A DNA stretch of 64,000 nucleotides, taken from contig SVKF01000001.1 of assembly GCA_015068605.1 (NCBI GenBank), forward strand, positions 62,001 through 126,000, read 5' to 3'. Position 1 is the stretch's first letter, and the number at the start of each line of letters is the position of its first letter. The translations under genes were made by a program, and so were the position numbers. Source of the DNA: Oscillospiraceae bacterium (GTDB lineage Bacteria > Bacillota > Clostridia > Monoglobales > Monoglobaceae). Positions 40,837-49,478 of this stretch are shown one piece after another. The notes under the pieces were generated by a model, which saw nothing but the letters and a program-made list of their open reading frames with translations, was not told the origin of the DNA and did not search any database.

Positions 40837-41859
40837 TTATTCCGCTTTAAGGTCAATCTTCCAGCCTGTAAGTCTTGCCGCAAGTCTTGCATTCTGACCT
40901 TCCTTACCGATTGCCAAAGACAACTGGTCTTCCGGAACAACGGCATAGCAGGTTTTGCTTTCCTCGTCAACACGGATTGATGTAACTTTAGCAGGGCTGA
41001 GCGCCTGACTTACATATTCAGCCGGGTCATCGCTATACTTTATTATATCAATCTTCTCACCGCGAAGCTCGTCGATTATCGCCTGAACTCTCATTCCTTT
41101 CGGACCAATACAGGTTCCGACAGGATCAACATTCGGAGATGTTGATAAAACGGCAATTTTACTTCTTGAGCCCGGTTCACGGGTAAGACCTTTGATTTCG
41201 ATAATTCCCTGCTTAATTTCAGGAACCTCAAGCTCAAAAAGTCGTCTTACAAGACCCGGATGTGAACGGGAAACCACAAGATGGAGACCCTTAACCGAAT
41301 TTGCAACTTCAATTACAAAAACCTTGTATCTTTCACCAACTTTATATCTGTCGGTTTTAACCTGTTCATTAGGCATTAAAACTGACTCTGTTTCCTCAAG
41401 CTCAAGCATAATATTACGCTTTTCAATTTTTCTTACCATTGCAGTCATAATATCGTTTGTTCTGTCGGAGAACTGGTCAAACATCTTTTCTCTTTCAGCC
41501 TCACGAATTCTCTGCAGGATAACATTTCTTGCCGTCTGCGCCGCAATTCTTCCGAATGATGAAGGCGTAACTTCTCTTTCAACAATGTCACCAACCTCAT
41601 AGTTAGGGTTAATTTCTCTTGCATCTTCAACAGAAATCTGACATTCTCTGTCCGTAACCTCTTCAACAACTGTTTTTCTTGCAAACACGCTTATTTTACC
41701 CGTTTTTTCATCAATATTTACATTGATATCGGAAACCGCCCCGTAGTTTTTCTTATAGGCGCTTATAAACGCTGTGTTAAGGGCATCAATAATGACATCC
41801 TTGCTTATACCTTTTTCCTTTTCGATTTCATCAAGAAGTGTAAATAATTCTGCACTCAT
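40837..41859 (-). CDS. nusA: Transcription termination/antitermination factor NusA
   Basis: 340 residues: N-terminal RNA polymerase-binding domain, S1 (EVGDIVEREVTPSSFGRIAAQ) and two KH domains (DPVGTCIGPKGMRV; LSLAIGKEGQNARLAARLTG). No C-terminal acidic repeats, as usual in Firmicutes. Second gene of the rimP-led operon. Confidence 0.96.
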   Translation of the reverse strand: MSAELFTLLDEIEKEKGISKDVIIDALNTAFISAYKKNYGAVSDINVNIDEKTGKISVFARKTVVEEVTDRECQISVEDAREINPNYEVGDIVEREVTPSSFGRIAAQTARNVILQRIREAEREKMFDQFSDRTNDIMTAMVRKIEKRNIMLELEETESVLMPNEQVKTDRYKVGERYKVFVIEVANSVKGLHLVVSRSHPGLVRRLFELEVPEIKQGIIEIKGLTREPGSRSKIAVLSTSPNVDPVGTCIGPKGMRVQAIIDELRGEKIDIIKYSDDPAEYVSQALSPAKVTSIRVDEESKTCYAVVPEDQLSLAIGKEGQNARLAARLTGWKIDLKAE

Positions 41860-41883
41860 TTTCTTAATCACTGACCTTTCTTT

Positions 41884-42339
41884 TTAAAATTCAAAATGAA
41901 GCCTTATAAATGTGGTTTCACTTAATTTAATTCTCAATTCTTCCTCTGTTTTCACAACGACCTCATCGCCGTCTAATCCGACAAGTTCACCACAGAGTGT
42001 TTTCGAGCCGTTTTGCGCCTTATAAAGACCTATGTCAATCATCTCGCCTTTATACATCTCAAAATGCTCCTCCTGACGAAGCTTTCTCTCAATTCCCGGA
42101 GAGGATACTTCCAAAAAATAGTTTTGGGAAATGGGGTCTTTTTCATCAAGGATATTACTCATCTCACGACTTATAACTTCACATTCATCAAGGGTTATCC
42201 CACCCTCACGGTCAACATATATCCGAAGATACCAATTTCCGCCTTCCTTTACATACTCAACATCGTATATAAAACAGCCGTTATTTTCCGCAACGGGCTT
42301 TGCCATATCCAAAACAATTTTTTCTGTTTTTGAATACAT
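41884..42339 (-). CDS. rimP: Ribosome maturation factor RimP
   Basis: 151 residues with VEYVKEGGNWYLRIYVDREGG and NYFLEVSSPGIERKL, the RimP signatures. It assists 30S assembly. First gene of the rimP-nusA-rnpM-ylxQ-infB-rbfA-nrnA-truB-ribF operon, behind a leader with two hairpins. Confidence 0.95.
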   Translation of the reverse strand: MYSKTEKIVLDMAKPVAENNGCFIYDVEYVKEGGNWYLRIYVDREGGITLDECEVISREMSNILDEKDPISQNYFLEVSSPGIERKLRQEEHFEMYKGEMIDIGLYKAQNGSKTLCGELVGLDGDEVVVKTEEELRIKLSETTFIRLHFEF

Positions 42340-42355
42340 TTTCCAATCTCCTTTC

Positions 42356-42409
42356 TCCCCTCTCAGTCAGGGGATTTCAAACAAAGAAGTGAGGCACTCG
42401 CCTCACTTC
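42356..42409 (-). promoter_or_regulatory. Two leader hairpins of the rimP-nusA-infB operon
   Basis: In transcript order: GAAGTGAGGC-GAGT-GCCTCACTTC (42386-42409) followed by TTTGTTTG, terminator-like; then CCCCT-GACTGAG-AGGGG close to the rimP ribosome binding site. The first could be an attenuator, the second could mask translation. Confidence 0.55.
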
Positions 42410-42436
42410 CTGATGTCATATTCAACTTACGTAAAT

Positions 42437-42465
42437 ATTCTACCACAAATTTTTTATTTTGTCAA
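42437..42465 (-). promoter_or_regulatory. Promoter of the rimP-nusA-infB operon
   Basis: On the minus strand TTGACA (42460-42465) and TAGAAT (42437-42442), spacer 17 bases. The -35 box overlaps the nrdR stop codon. Confidence 0.8.
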
Positions 42466-42917
42466 GCCTTATTTATAATTTTCGCAAGTTCATCCATAAA
42501 AGAATTTATATCCTTAAACTGTCTGTATACCGAAGCAAAACGGACATAGGCAATATCATCAAGCTTTTGAAGTCTCTCCATGACCATTTCACCGATTTTC
42601 TCTGAAGAAACCTCCCGTTCCAGAAGGTTATAAAGCCTTGCCTCAATTTCATCAACAACATTTTCAACCTGCTCAAGAGAAACCGGTCGTTTCTCGCAAG
42701 CACGGAGCAATCCGTTGATTATTTTCTCTCTGTCAAAGCTTTCCCTCGTTCCGTCTTTTTTTACCACAATAATCGGTATGCTTTCAATTTTTTCATAAGT
42801 TGTAAATCTTTTTCCACACTCTAAACATTCACGGCGGCGTCTGATTGTTGTTCCCTCATCTGTGGAACGGGAATCAATAACCTTACTCTCCGTGTGTCCG
42901 CAAAACAAACATCTCAT
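42462..42917 (-). CDS. nrdR: Transcriptional repressor NrdR
   Basis: 151 residues: zinc ribbon with Cys3, Cys6, Cys31, Cys34 and an ATP-cone domain ([26 protein letters not shown]). NrdR senses ATP/dATP and represses ribonucleotide reductase genes. No nrd genes or NrdR boxes were noticed in the window. Confidence 0.95.
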   Translation of the reverse strand: MRCLFCGHTESKVIDSRSTDEGTTIRRRRECLECGKRFTTYEKIESIPIIVVKKDGTRESFDREKIINGLLRACEKRPVSLEQVENVVDEIEARLYNLLEREVSSEKIGEMVMERLQKLDDIAYVRFASVYRQFKDINSFMDELAKIINKA

Positions 42918-42947
42918 AATTTCCCTCCGCTGATTTCCGCAACAAAG

Positions 42948-44078
42948 CTATGCTTCGTTTTTATACTTATTGAGAACCTTCTCAATTCTGCCGATTGGGT
43001 TTAAAAGCGTGCTTATACTGCGCTCTGCGTTAAGCTCACTTATAATAAGCGCAATATATTTTGTCATATCAACCTGCTTATACCAAGGTTTTTCCAAGAG
43101 ACCCGGTCTGTCATAAACCAGATTTGTCGTGAACACAGCGTCAATCAGTCCTTCCTCATAAGCCTTATCAAACTTATCAAAGCCCTCCGTGAAGAGACCA
43201 AATGTTGAGAAGATAACAACCTTGTTAGCCTTGCGCTTTTTAAGCTCCTTTGAAACATCAATCATAGAATCACCGGACGCAATCATATCATCAACAACGA
43301 TTATATTCTTGCCTTCAAGGTCTGTTCCCAAAAATTCATGAGCAACAATCGGATTTTTCCCGTTAACAACTCTTGAATAATCGCGTCTTTTATAGAATGT
43401 TCCAAGGTTCATTCCAAGGACTGATGAATAATACATACATCTTGACATCGCACCCTCATCAGGGGATACAATCATAGTATTTTCTTTATCTAAAATAATA
43501 TCCTTGTCATATCTAAGACAAGCCTTTATCATCTGATATGTAGGCTGAATATTCTCAAAACCGCTAAGCGGAATAGCACTCTGAACACGGGCATCATGAG
43601 CATCAAAAGTGATAATATTCTGAACACCCATATTAGCAAGTTCCGTAAGCGCCATTGCACAGTCAAGAGACTCTCTTGATGTGCGCTTGTGCTGTCTGCC
43701 TTCATAAAGCATAGGCATAATAACAGTAAGTCTTTTCGCCTTACCGCCGATTGCAGAAATAAGTCTTTTCAAATCCTGAAAATGGTCATCGGGACTCATA
43801 GGAACATCCTGACCATACATTTTGTATCTAACGCCATAATTGAAAACATCGGCAATAATATATATATCGTGACTTCTCACAGATTCATTAATTGTTGCCT
43901 TCGCTTCGCCTGTTCCGAAACGGGTTGCATTTGACTCGATTAAGAATGTGTCAAGTTCTGCGTCTTCATTAAATTTTTTAAGGTAGTAATCCACCTTTTT
44001 GGCAAATTCTTCCCCTCCGTTCAATGTAAGTACGCTAAGTTTACCAAGGTTGTAGGACTCAACAGTAGATTTCATCAT
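42948..44078 (-). CDS. Divergent ribose-phosphate pyrophosphokinase-like protein
   Basis: A 376-residue member of the PRPP synthetase/phosphoribosyltransferase fold. The PRPP loop is IIVVDDMIASGDSM (about 255-268), the duplicated N-terminal half has ITFDAHDARVQSAIP instead of the canonical FDLHAGQIQGFF, and it is some 60 residues longer than classical Prs. The start codon overlaps the pncB stop (ATGA), so it is coupled to nicotinate phosphoribosyltransferase, a PRPP consumer. It may supply PRPP for NAD salvage. The altered loop leaves activity unproven. Confidence 0.8.
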   Translation of the reverse strand: MMKSTVESYNLGKLSVLTLNGGEEFAKKVDYYLKKFNEDAELDTFLIESNATRFGTGEAKATINESVRSHDIYIIADVFNYGVRYKMYGQDVPMSPDDHFQDLKRLISAIGGKAKRLTVIMPMLYEGRQHKRTSRESLDCAMALTELANMGVQNIITFDAHDARVQSAIPLSGFENIQPTYQMIKACLRYDKDIILDKENTMIVSPDEGAMSRCMYYSSVLGMNLGTFYKRRDYSRVVNGKNPIVAHEFLGTDLEGKNIIVVDDMIASGDSMIDVSKELKKRKANKVVIFSTFGLFTEGFDKFDKAYEEGLIDAVFTTNLVYDRPGLLEKPWYKQVDMTKYIALIISELNAERSISTLLNPIGRIEKVLNKYKNEA

Positions 44079-45514
44079 AACTCTCCTTTATTGTGTTGTG
44101 AAAGTAATTTATATCTGATATCCCAAAGCTTCTGGGACAAATCAACATAGTATATATGGGGGTTTTCAAATCGTTTTACTTCCTCCCAGATTTTTTCAAT
44201 TTCGTTTATACAGTATTCCCTTATATTCTTAAGGGACGGGGATTCATAAACACATTCCCCTTTTTCAAAAATAGGAACCATAAGCTCTTTCGCCGTAAAA
44301 TCGGTTATGGTTTTTCGCTTCCATGTGTTATTCGGGTCAAAAATTTCAATTTTCTCTCCCTCGATAACCTCATCAAAAAGGGTTATAACATCCGCAATAG
44401 CCATGCCTGTTTCGTTTGAAAACAGACGGTACAGCTTTTTAAAGCATGGGGTTGTTATCTTTGCCACATTTTCACTTATTTTGATTTTAGGAATAATCTT
44501 TCCGTTCTTTTCCATGGCAACAAGCTTATAAACTCCGCCAAAAACCGGCTCCGACTTTGAAGTTATAAGTCTTTCGCCCACTCCGAAGGAATCGACCTTC
44601 GCCCCTTGCTTCAAAATATCTCTTATAATATGCTCATCAAGAGAATTGGAGGCGACAATTGAAACATCGCTGTATCCGGCTTCGTCAAGCATAGCTCTCG
44701 CTTTTTTGGAAAGATAAGTGATGTCACCGCTGTCAATTCTTATCCCTTTCGGTCTTTTCCCCATAGGCAAAAGCACATCATCAAAAACCTTTATCGCATT
44801 CGGAACTCCGGATTTTAAAACATTGTAGGTGTCAACCAAAAGTGTGCAGGAATCAGGATAAGTCTCCGCATAGGCTTTGAAAGCCTCATATTCCGTATCA
44901 AAGGACTGCACCCAGCTATGTGCCATAGTCCCCAGAGTCGGAACACCGAACAGCTTGTCCGAAATAGTACAAGCCGTTCCGGCTACACCGCCAATATACG
45001 AAGCTCTCGCCCCGTACATTGCGCCATCATACCCTTGCGCCCGTCTTGAACCAAATTCCATAACCGTTCTACCCTCTGCGGCACGAACAATTCTGTTTGC
45101 CTTTGTGGCAATAAGACTTTGATGATTAATTGTCAAAAGCACCATAGTTTCAACGAACTGCGCCTGAATAAGAGGACCTCTGACCGTCACAATCGGCTCA
45201 TTAGGGAAGATTGGCGTTCCCTCGGGAACTGCCCAAACATCACATTCAAACTTAAAATTTTTCAGATATTCAAGAAACTTATCGGAAAACATTCCTCTGT
45301 TTTTAAGGTAAGCAATATCATCATCGTCAAACTTAAGATTTTTAAAGTAATCAATCAGTTGTTCAACCCCTGCCATTATGGCGTATCCGCCACCATCGGG
45401 AATTTTGCGAAAAAACATATCAAAATAGGCTATCTCATCCCCAAGACCATGTTCCAGATAACCGTTTGCCATTGTAATCTCATAAAAATCCGTAAGCAGT
45501 GTATAATTCATCAA
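44075..45514 (-). CDS. pncB: Nicotinate phosphoribosyltransferase
   Basis: Makes nicotinate mononucleotide from nicotinate and PRPP for NAD salvage. 479 residues with LLTDFYEITMANGYLEHG at the N-terminus, VMEFGSRRAQGYDGAMYGARASYIGG region, GIRIDSGDITYLSKKAR and VASNSLDEHII. Full length for the Firmicutes type. First gene of a two-gene unit with the PRPP synthetase-like gene. Confidence 0.94.
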   Translation of the reverse strand: MMNYTLLTDFYEITMANGYLEHGLGDEIAYFDMFFRKIPDGGGYAIMAGVEQLIDYFKNLKFDDDDIAYLKNRGMFSDKFLEYLKNFKFECDVWAVPEGTPIFPNEPIVTVRGPLIQAQFVETMVLLTINHQSLIATKANRIVRAAEGRTVMEFGSRRAQGYDGAMYGARASYIGGVAGTACTISDKLFGVPTLGTMAHSWVQSFDTEYEAFKAYAETYPDSCTLLVDTYNVLKSGVPNAIKVFDDVLLPMGKRPKGIRIDSGDITYLSKKARAMLDEAGYSDVSIVASNSLDEHIIRDILKQGAKVDSFGVGERLITSKSEPVFGGVYKLVAMEKNGKIIPKIKISENVAKITTPCFKKLYRLFSNETGMAIADVITLFDEVIEGEKIEIFDPNNTWKRKTITDFTAKELMVPIFEKGECVYESPSLKNIREYCINEIEKIWEEVKRFENPHIYYVDLSQKLWDIRYKLLSQHNKGEL

Positions 45515-45546
45515 ATCACCCGACTATTCAGATATTTCCATATAAC

Positions 45547-45580
45547 AGTATATCACTTTTTCATCTCTTTTACAAGCTTT
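45547..45580 (-). promoter_or_regulatory. Promoter of pncB and the Prs-like gene
   Basis: On the minus strand TTGTAA and TATACT are separated by 17 bases, about 40 bases before the pncB start. Confidence 0.6.
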
Positions 45581-45633
45581 TTTGACGACTTTTTTTATTT
45601 TATTACATTTTCGCTTATTTACCCAAATAAATT

Positions 45634-45667
45634 AAAAAAAGGTAATGCACCAATTGGCGCATTACCC
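45634..45667 (-). terminator. Terminator of secDF
   Basis: GGTAATGC-G-CCAATTGG-T-GCATTACC, a self-complementary hairpin followed on the minus strand by seven T, just after the secF stop. Confidence 0.9.
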
Positions 45668-45674
45668 GTAAATA

Positions 45675-46892
45675 TTACTGTTTTTTCTTATTCTTAACAG
45701 CCATATCCTTCCATGTTGCCCAGATTGAACCGGAAACAAAGATTGAAGAATATGTTCCCACAAAGATACCTATGATAATCGGGAGTGCAAAAATCTTGAT
45801 TGATTCAACTCCAAGAATATATACCATACCGATTGTCAAAAGTGTTGTAATCGTTGTATTGATACTTCTCTTAATTGTGCTGTTTATACTTAAATTTGCA
45901 ATTTCTGCATAAGTTTCTTTCTTCGCTCTTCTTGTGTTTTCTCTGATTCTGTCAAAGATAACGATTGTGTTATTGATAGAATAACCGAGAACTGTCAAAA
46001 GTGCCGCAATAAAGTTCGTATCAATCTTAATGCGGAGAACCGAATAGATACCGCAAAGAACGATAATATCGTGCGCAAGAGCAACAACCGCACATACACC
46101 TGATGTGAAATCAAATCTGAATGCAACATAGATAAGAATTCCGACAGCAGCTAACAAAGACATAAAGATTGCAGATGATGCAAGATTTCTTGCAGTTGCT
46201 GAAGATACAACATTAAGCTCAGACTTGGAAACGCCTTCAACAAAGTACGCATAATCACCGTATGTTATAACATTCTTTTTAGCCTGTTCTTCTGTAAGCT
46301 CAGATGCCTTTTTAGTTGCGCCTTCAACTGCAGTTTCCTCAGTTGTTGCTTCAACAGCTTCCTCTGTTACCGCTTCTTCTGTCACATCTGACTCTACGGT
46401 TGGTTCTGTAGTCTCAACAGCTTCTTCACCGGTAGCCTCTGCAGCTTCAGCATTTTCAGCAGCTTCTGTGGTTTCAGTAGTTTCTTCTGCCGCACCTGTC
46501 GGTATAGCCACACCGTTTTCATCAACGATTATCGAAAGCTTACCCCATTTGTTAGCAATCTCATAGTTGAGCTTTTCAACTGCAGCATTAGCCTTTTCCA
46601 TATTCTTATCATCGGAAAGAGACTGGTCATGGCCAACTTCAATATCAATTACACTTGTGTTATCTTTACCCTCTGTGATACGAATAACACCACTTTTACC
46701 GAATGCATCTTTAACAAGAGCTTCGACTTCTTCTTTAGAAACCTTCTGATTAACTGTGTATGTTACAGCTGTTCCGCCTGCAAAGTCTGTATCAAGAGCA
46801 AAGCCCTGAATCAAGAGGGAGGCAATACTTGCTATAACCAACACTAAAGCAATTCCTACATAGATTTTTTTATACTGTACTATTTTAAGCAT
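45675..46892 (-). CDS. secF: Protein translocase subunit SecF with low-complexity insertion
   Basis: 405 residues. The core is normal: TM1 (10-30), the FALDTDFAGG motif, and a C-terminal block of five membrane helices with LGYSINNTIVIFDRIREN. Between residues about 131 and 205, inside the first extracytoplasmic domain, there is a stretch made almost only of Thr, Glu, Ala and Val (ETTETTEAAENAEAAEATGE and similar), absent from typical SecF of about 300 residues. AAGGAGG fixes the ATG at 46892. It overlaps secD by 8 bases. Confidence 0.93.
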   Translation of the reverse strand: MLKIVQYKKIYVGIALVLVIASIASLLIQGFALDTDFAGGTAVTYTVNQKVSKEEVEALVKDAFGKSGVIRITEGKDNTSVIDIEVGHDQSLSDDKNMEKANAAVEKLNYEIANKWGKLSIIVDENGVAIPTGAAEETTETTEAAENAEAAEATGEEAVETTEPTVESDVTEEAVTEEAVEATTEETAVEGATKKASELTEEQAKKNVITYGDYAYFVEGVSKSELNVVSSATARNLASSAIFMSLLAAVGILIYVAFRFDFTSGVCAVVALAHDIIVLCGIYSVLRIKIDTNFIAALLTVLGYSINNTIVIFDRIRENTRRAKKETYAEIANLSINSTIKRSINTTITTLLTIGMVYILGVESIKIFALPIIIGIFVGTYSSIFVSGSIWATWKDMAVKNKKKQ

Positions 46893-48171
46893 TAGCGTTT
46901 CCCTCCTTCTTTGCAAGTTTCTTTTTGCTTACGCCGTAGAGCCAAATGTTCTTAACGCCCATTTCAAGAACTCTGCGGAGCAAGAACTTTGTAACAAATA
47001 TTGCAGAAAGCATTGATACAACAACACCGATTAAAAGCGTTGTACCAAAGCCTTTGAGTGTACCTGTTCCAAGGAACATAAGGATAACAGCCGCAATAAT
47101 TGTTGTTATGTTAGAGTCGATAACTGCGCTTAAAGCATTTGAGAAGCCTGCTTCAACTGCAGTTCTGATACCCTTACCAACGATAAGTTCTTCCTTGATT
47201 CTTTCAAATATAATGACATTGGCATCAACCGCCATACCGACCGCAAGGATAATACCTGCAATACCCGGAAGAGTAAGGTTAATGTGTAAGTTAGCACAAA
47301 TCAAAAGAACAACATCGATATATGCAACAAGAGCAATTGCAGACATAAATCCCGGTAATCTGTATAACAAAATCATGAAAAGCATTACAAGAACTAAACC
47401 AATGATACCTGCAGTTACTGCCTTATCAAGAGCATCTGCACCAAGTGTTGCGCTGATAGCTCTGACTTCAACTGTTTTCATACTGAACGGAAGCTTACCT
47501 GCCTTGATATTTGCAGCAAGACTCTTAGCTTCTTCCTGTGTAAATTCACCTGTTATAACACACTTTGTGTCATTGATTGCTTCATTAACAGTTGGCGCTG
47601 AAATTATTGCATCATCCAACATAATATAGATTGGCTGACCAACATTTCTTGATGTTGCATCATAGAATGCTTTTCTACCATCTTCCGTAAGTTCAAGGGA
47701 AATATAGTAGCTTGCGCTTCCGAGCTGGTCTGTCTGACCGTATTCAGAAGATGCATCTTTAATATGCTTTCCGTTTAAAACTTCAGTTCCCGCTCCGTCA
47801 ACAAATCTGAGCTGAGCCATAGCACCAAGCTGCTTTGCTGCCTCTTCAGGGTTTGAGAATGATGGAATTTCAGCTCTTACCTTATCTTCGCCCTGAACTG
47901 TTATGTCAGCTTCGGTATATCCCATATTCTCAAGACGCTTTGTTATAACCTGTGCCGCACTATCCATTTCTTCCTTTGTTGGATTTTCTTTTTCAGCCTG
48001 GAACACAATAACACTACCGCCTGCCAAATCAAGACCCTGTGTTATACCGCCTTCTGATTTAATACCATGAATTTTCGTTGTTTCCGTAATCTGAAATCCG
48101 GATATCGCAAGATATGTCAAAAGCACGATAACCAAAATTATTCCGGAAAGTTTAATAATACTTTTCGTCAC
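46885..48171 (-). CDS. secD: Protein translocase subunit SecD
   Basis: 428 residues. TM1 (about 5-25), a single large extracytoplasmic domain (about 30-245, including GLDLAGGSVIVFQAE and FTQEEAKSLAANIKAGKLP), then five membrane helices with GMAVDANVIIFERIKEEL. SecDF uses the proton (or sodium) gradient to pull exported proteins out of SecYEG. Separate from secF, unlike the fused SecDF of Bacillus. Confidence 0.96.
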   Translation of the reverse strand: MTKSIIKLSGIILVIVLLTYLAISGFQITETTKIHGIKSEGGITQGLDLAGGSVIVFQAEKENPTKEEMDSAAQVITKRLENMGYTEADITVQGEDKVRAEIPSFSNPEEAAKQLGAMAQLRFVDGAGTEVLNGKHIKDASSEYGQTDQLGSASYYISLELTEDGRKAFYDATSRNVGQPIYIMLDDAIISAPTVNEAINDTKCVITGEFTQEEAKSLAANIKAGKLPFSMKTVEVRAISATLGADALDKAVTAGIIGLVLVMLFMILLYRLPGFMSAIALVAYIDVVLLICANLHINLTLPGIAGIILAVGMAVDANVIIFERIKEELIVGKGIRTAVEAGFSNALSAVIDSNITTIIAAVILMFLGTGTLKGFGTTLLIGVVVSMLSAIFVTKFLLRRVLEMGVKNIWLYGVSKKKLAKKEGNANA

Positions 48172-48234
48172 TTTGTTTCCTCCTTCGTATAATGAAAGTA
48201 AAAGTATTAAAATTTAATTATTTACAAAAACTGC

Positions 48235-48257
48235 AAAAGGGCATACTACACCCTTTT
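48235..48257 (-). promoter_or_regulatory. Small hairpin in the secD leader
   Basis: AAAAGGG (48251-48257 on the minus strand) pairs with CCCTTTT (48235-48241); a short T-rich run follows. It lies between promoter and secD and could attenuate. Confidence 0.45.
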
Positions 48258-48274
48258 AAATAAATACTCTAACT

Positions 48275-48303
48275 ATTATATATTTTTATTTTAATTAAGT
48301 CAA
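48275..48303 (-). promoter_or_regulatory. Promoter of secD-secF
   Basis: On the minus strand TTGACT (48298-48303) and TATAAT (48275-48280), spacer 17 bases. Confidence 0.8.
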
Positions 48304-48336
48304 GTGTTTTTCTAAATTTATTTTGTTAAATTTTCG

Positions 48337-48996
48337 TTACCGTCCTTCGTTTATTTTAATCTCACTAATTTTCATAGCCAACGGAAGCTGTCCTGACTTT
48401 ATGTTCGCCGCAAGTTGCTTGGCTTCTTCCTGTGTAAAATCGCCTGTTATAACACACGTTGTGTCATTGATTGCTTCATTAACAGTTGGTGCTGAAATTA
48501 CTGCATCATCCAATATAATATAGATTTGTTGACCAACATTTCTTGCCGTTGCCTCATAGAATGCTTTTCTACCTCTTTCTGTAAGTTCAAGGGAAATATA
48601 ATAACACTCTTCACTAAGTTCGCTTGTTTTACCATATTCAGAAGATGCATCTTTAATATGAGTTCCGTTCAAAACTTCATTTCCTTCACTATCAACAAAT
48701 TTGAGATAATGCCATACCTTTACAAGCTTTTCAGGGGCTTTGAAAAATTCTGACTCAACCTCAATCCGATTATTCTCTTTAACAGAAACTTTTGCATTTT
48801 TGTTGTTCATTTCTTCAAGTCTTGCTTTCAATATTGATGCAGCAGTATTCATTTCCTCTTTGGACGGATTTTCTTTTTCTGTCTCGTATACTATGACAAC
48901 CTTTGGACTTTTCTCATCTTCCGGCTGCTTTGTTTTATCATTACAACCGGTGAACAAAAAGAGTGTCACAAATACTAAACATAAATATTTTTTCAT
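48337..48996 (-). CDS. Lipoprotein made of a SecD extracytoplasmic domain
   Basis: 219 residues: a lipoprotein-type signal peptide (MKKYLCLVFVTLFLFTGC, Cys18 as lipid site), a short linker, then residues about 36-210 that follow SecD residues about 53-235 almost throughout (shared ISLELTE, GRKAFY, APTVNEAIND, FTQEEAK and LAANIK). No membrane helices follow, so it cannot act as a translocase. The DNA is also closely similar to secD over long stretches, so it is a duplication of the adjacent gene. It lies directly upstream of secD with its own promoter. A role in helping secretion or folding at the outer membrane face is inference. Confidence 0.88.
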   Translation of the reverse strand: MKKYLCLVFVTLFLFTGCNDKTKQPEDEKSPKVVIVYETEKENPSKEEMNTAASILKARLEEMNNKNAKVSVKENNRIEVESEFFKAPEKLVKVWHYLKFVDSEGNEVLNGTHIKDASSEYGKTSELSEECYYISLELTERGRKAFYEATARNVGQQIYIILDDAVISAPTVNEAINDTTCVITGDFTQEEAKQLAANIKSGQLPLAMKISEIKINEGR

Positions 48997-49006
48997 AAAA
49001 AAAACT

Positions 49007-49056
49007 CCCTATAAAAGTCATAATTAAATTATAACTTTTATAGGGAAATTTGTCAA
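49007..49056 (-). promoter_or_regulatory. Promoter embedded in a perfect 12-bp dyad
   Basis: On the minus strand TTGACA (49051-49056), 17-base spacer, TATAAT (49028-49033). The inverted repeat CCCTATAAAAGT (49034-49045, minus) and ACTTTTATAGGG (49007-49018, minus) brackets the -10 box and is followed by eight T before the lipoprotein ATG. It is both a possible operator and a possible terminator for the upstream gene. Confidence 0.75.
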
Positions 49057-49057
49057 G

Positions 49058-49471
49058 TTATCTTCTCCGCTTTTTTGTGTTGACACCAAAAACTCCACCC
49101 AGACCGCCACAGATTATTCCAAGGATAACAGCCACCACAGTTGACATATTAAACGAAATATTTCCGTTTATAAGTCCTCCTGCAAGGTATAGGATAACCG
49201 TGTACATAACACCTGCGATAATGCCGTTTATAAGTCCGCCTCGCCCTGTTCCTCTTGCCGCCATAAACCCACTCAACGCAACCGACACACAGGTCACAAG
49301 GGTTATCAGAATATTAACGGTTTTGCTTTCCATATCCGAAAAAGTTGCACCTATTGCCAGCAAAAACAACAGAATTACCGATATCAGATAAGCTATCCCA
49401 ACGCTTTTCGCTGTGTGAATCAAATCAAATTTTTTCTCTGTTGTTTCATTTATGTAACTCGCCCTTGACAT
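49058..49471 (-). CDS. TIGR04086-type membrane protein
   Basis: 137 residues with four predicted membrane helices, GFMAARGTGRGGLINGIIAGVMY in the middle and a basic tail KKRRR. It fits the TIGR04086 family of Firmicutes membrane proteins, often coded near yajC; function unknown. GGAGG lies inside the 3' arm of the dyad at 49479-49515, so its translation may be controlled by that fold. Confidence 0.75.
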   Translation of the reverse strand: MSRASYINETTEKKFDLIHTAKSVGIAYLISVILLFLLAIGATFSDMESKTVNILITLVTCVSVALSGFMAARGTGRGGLINGIIAGVMYTVILYLAGGLINGNISFNMSTVVAVILGIICGGLGGVFGVNTKKRRR

Positions 49472-49478
49472 AAAAAAC

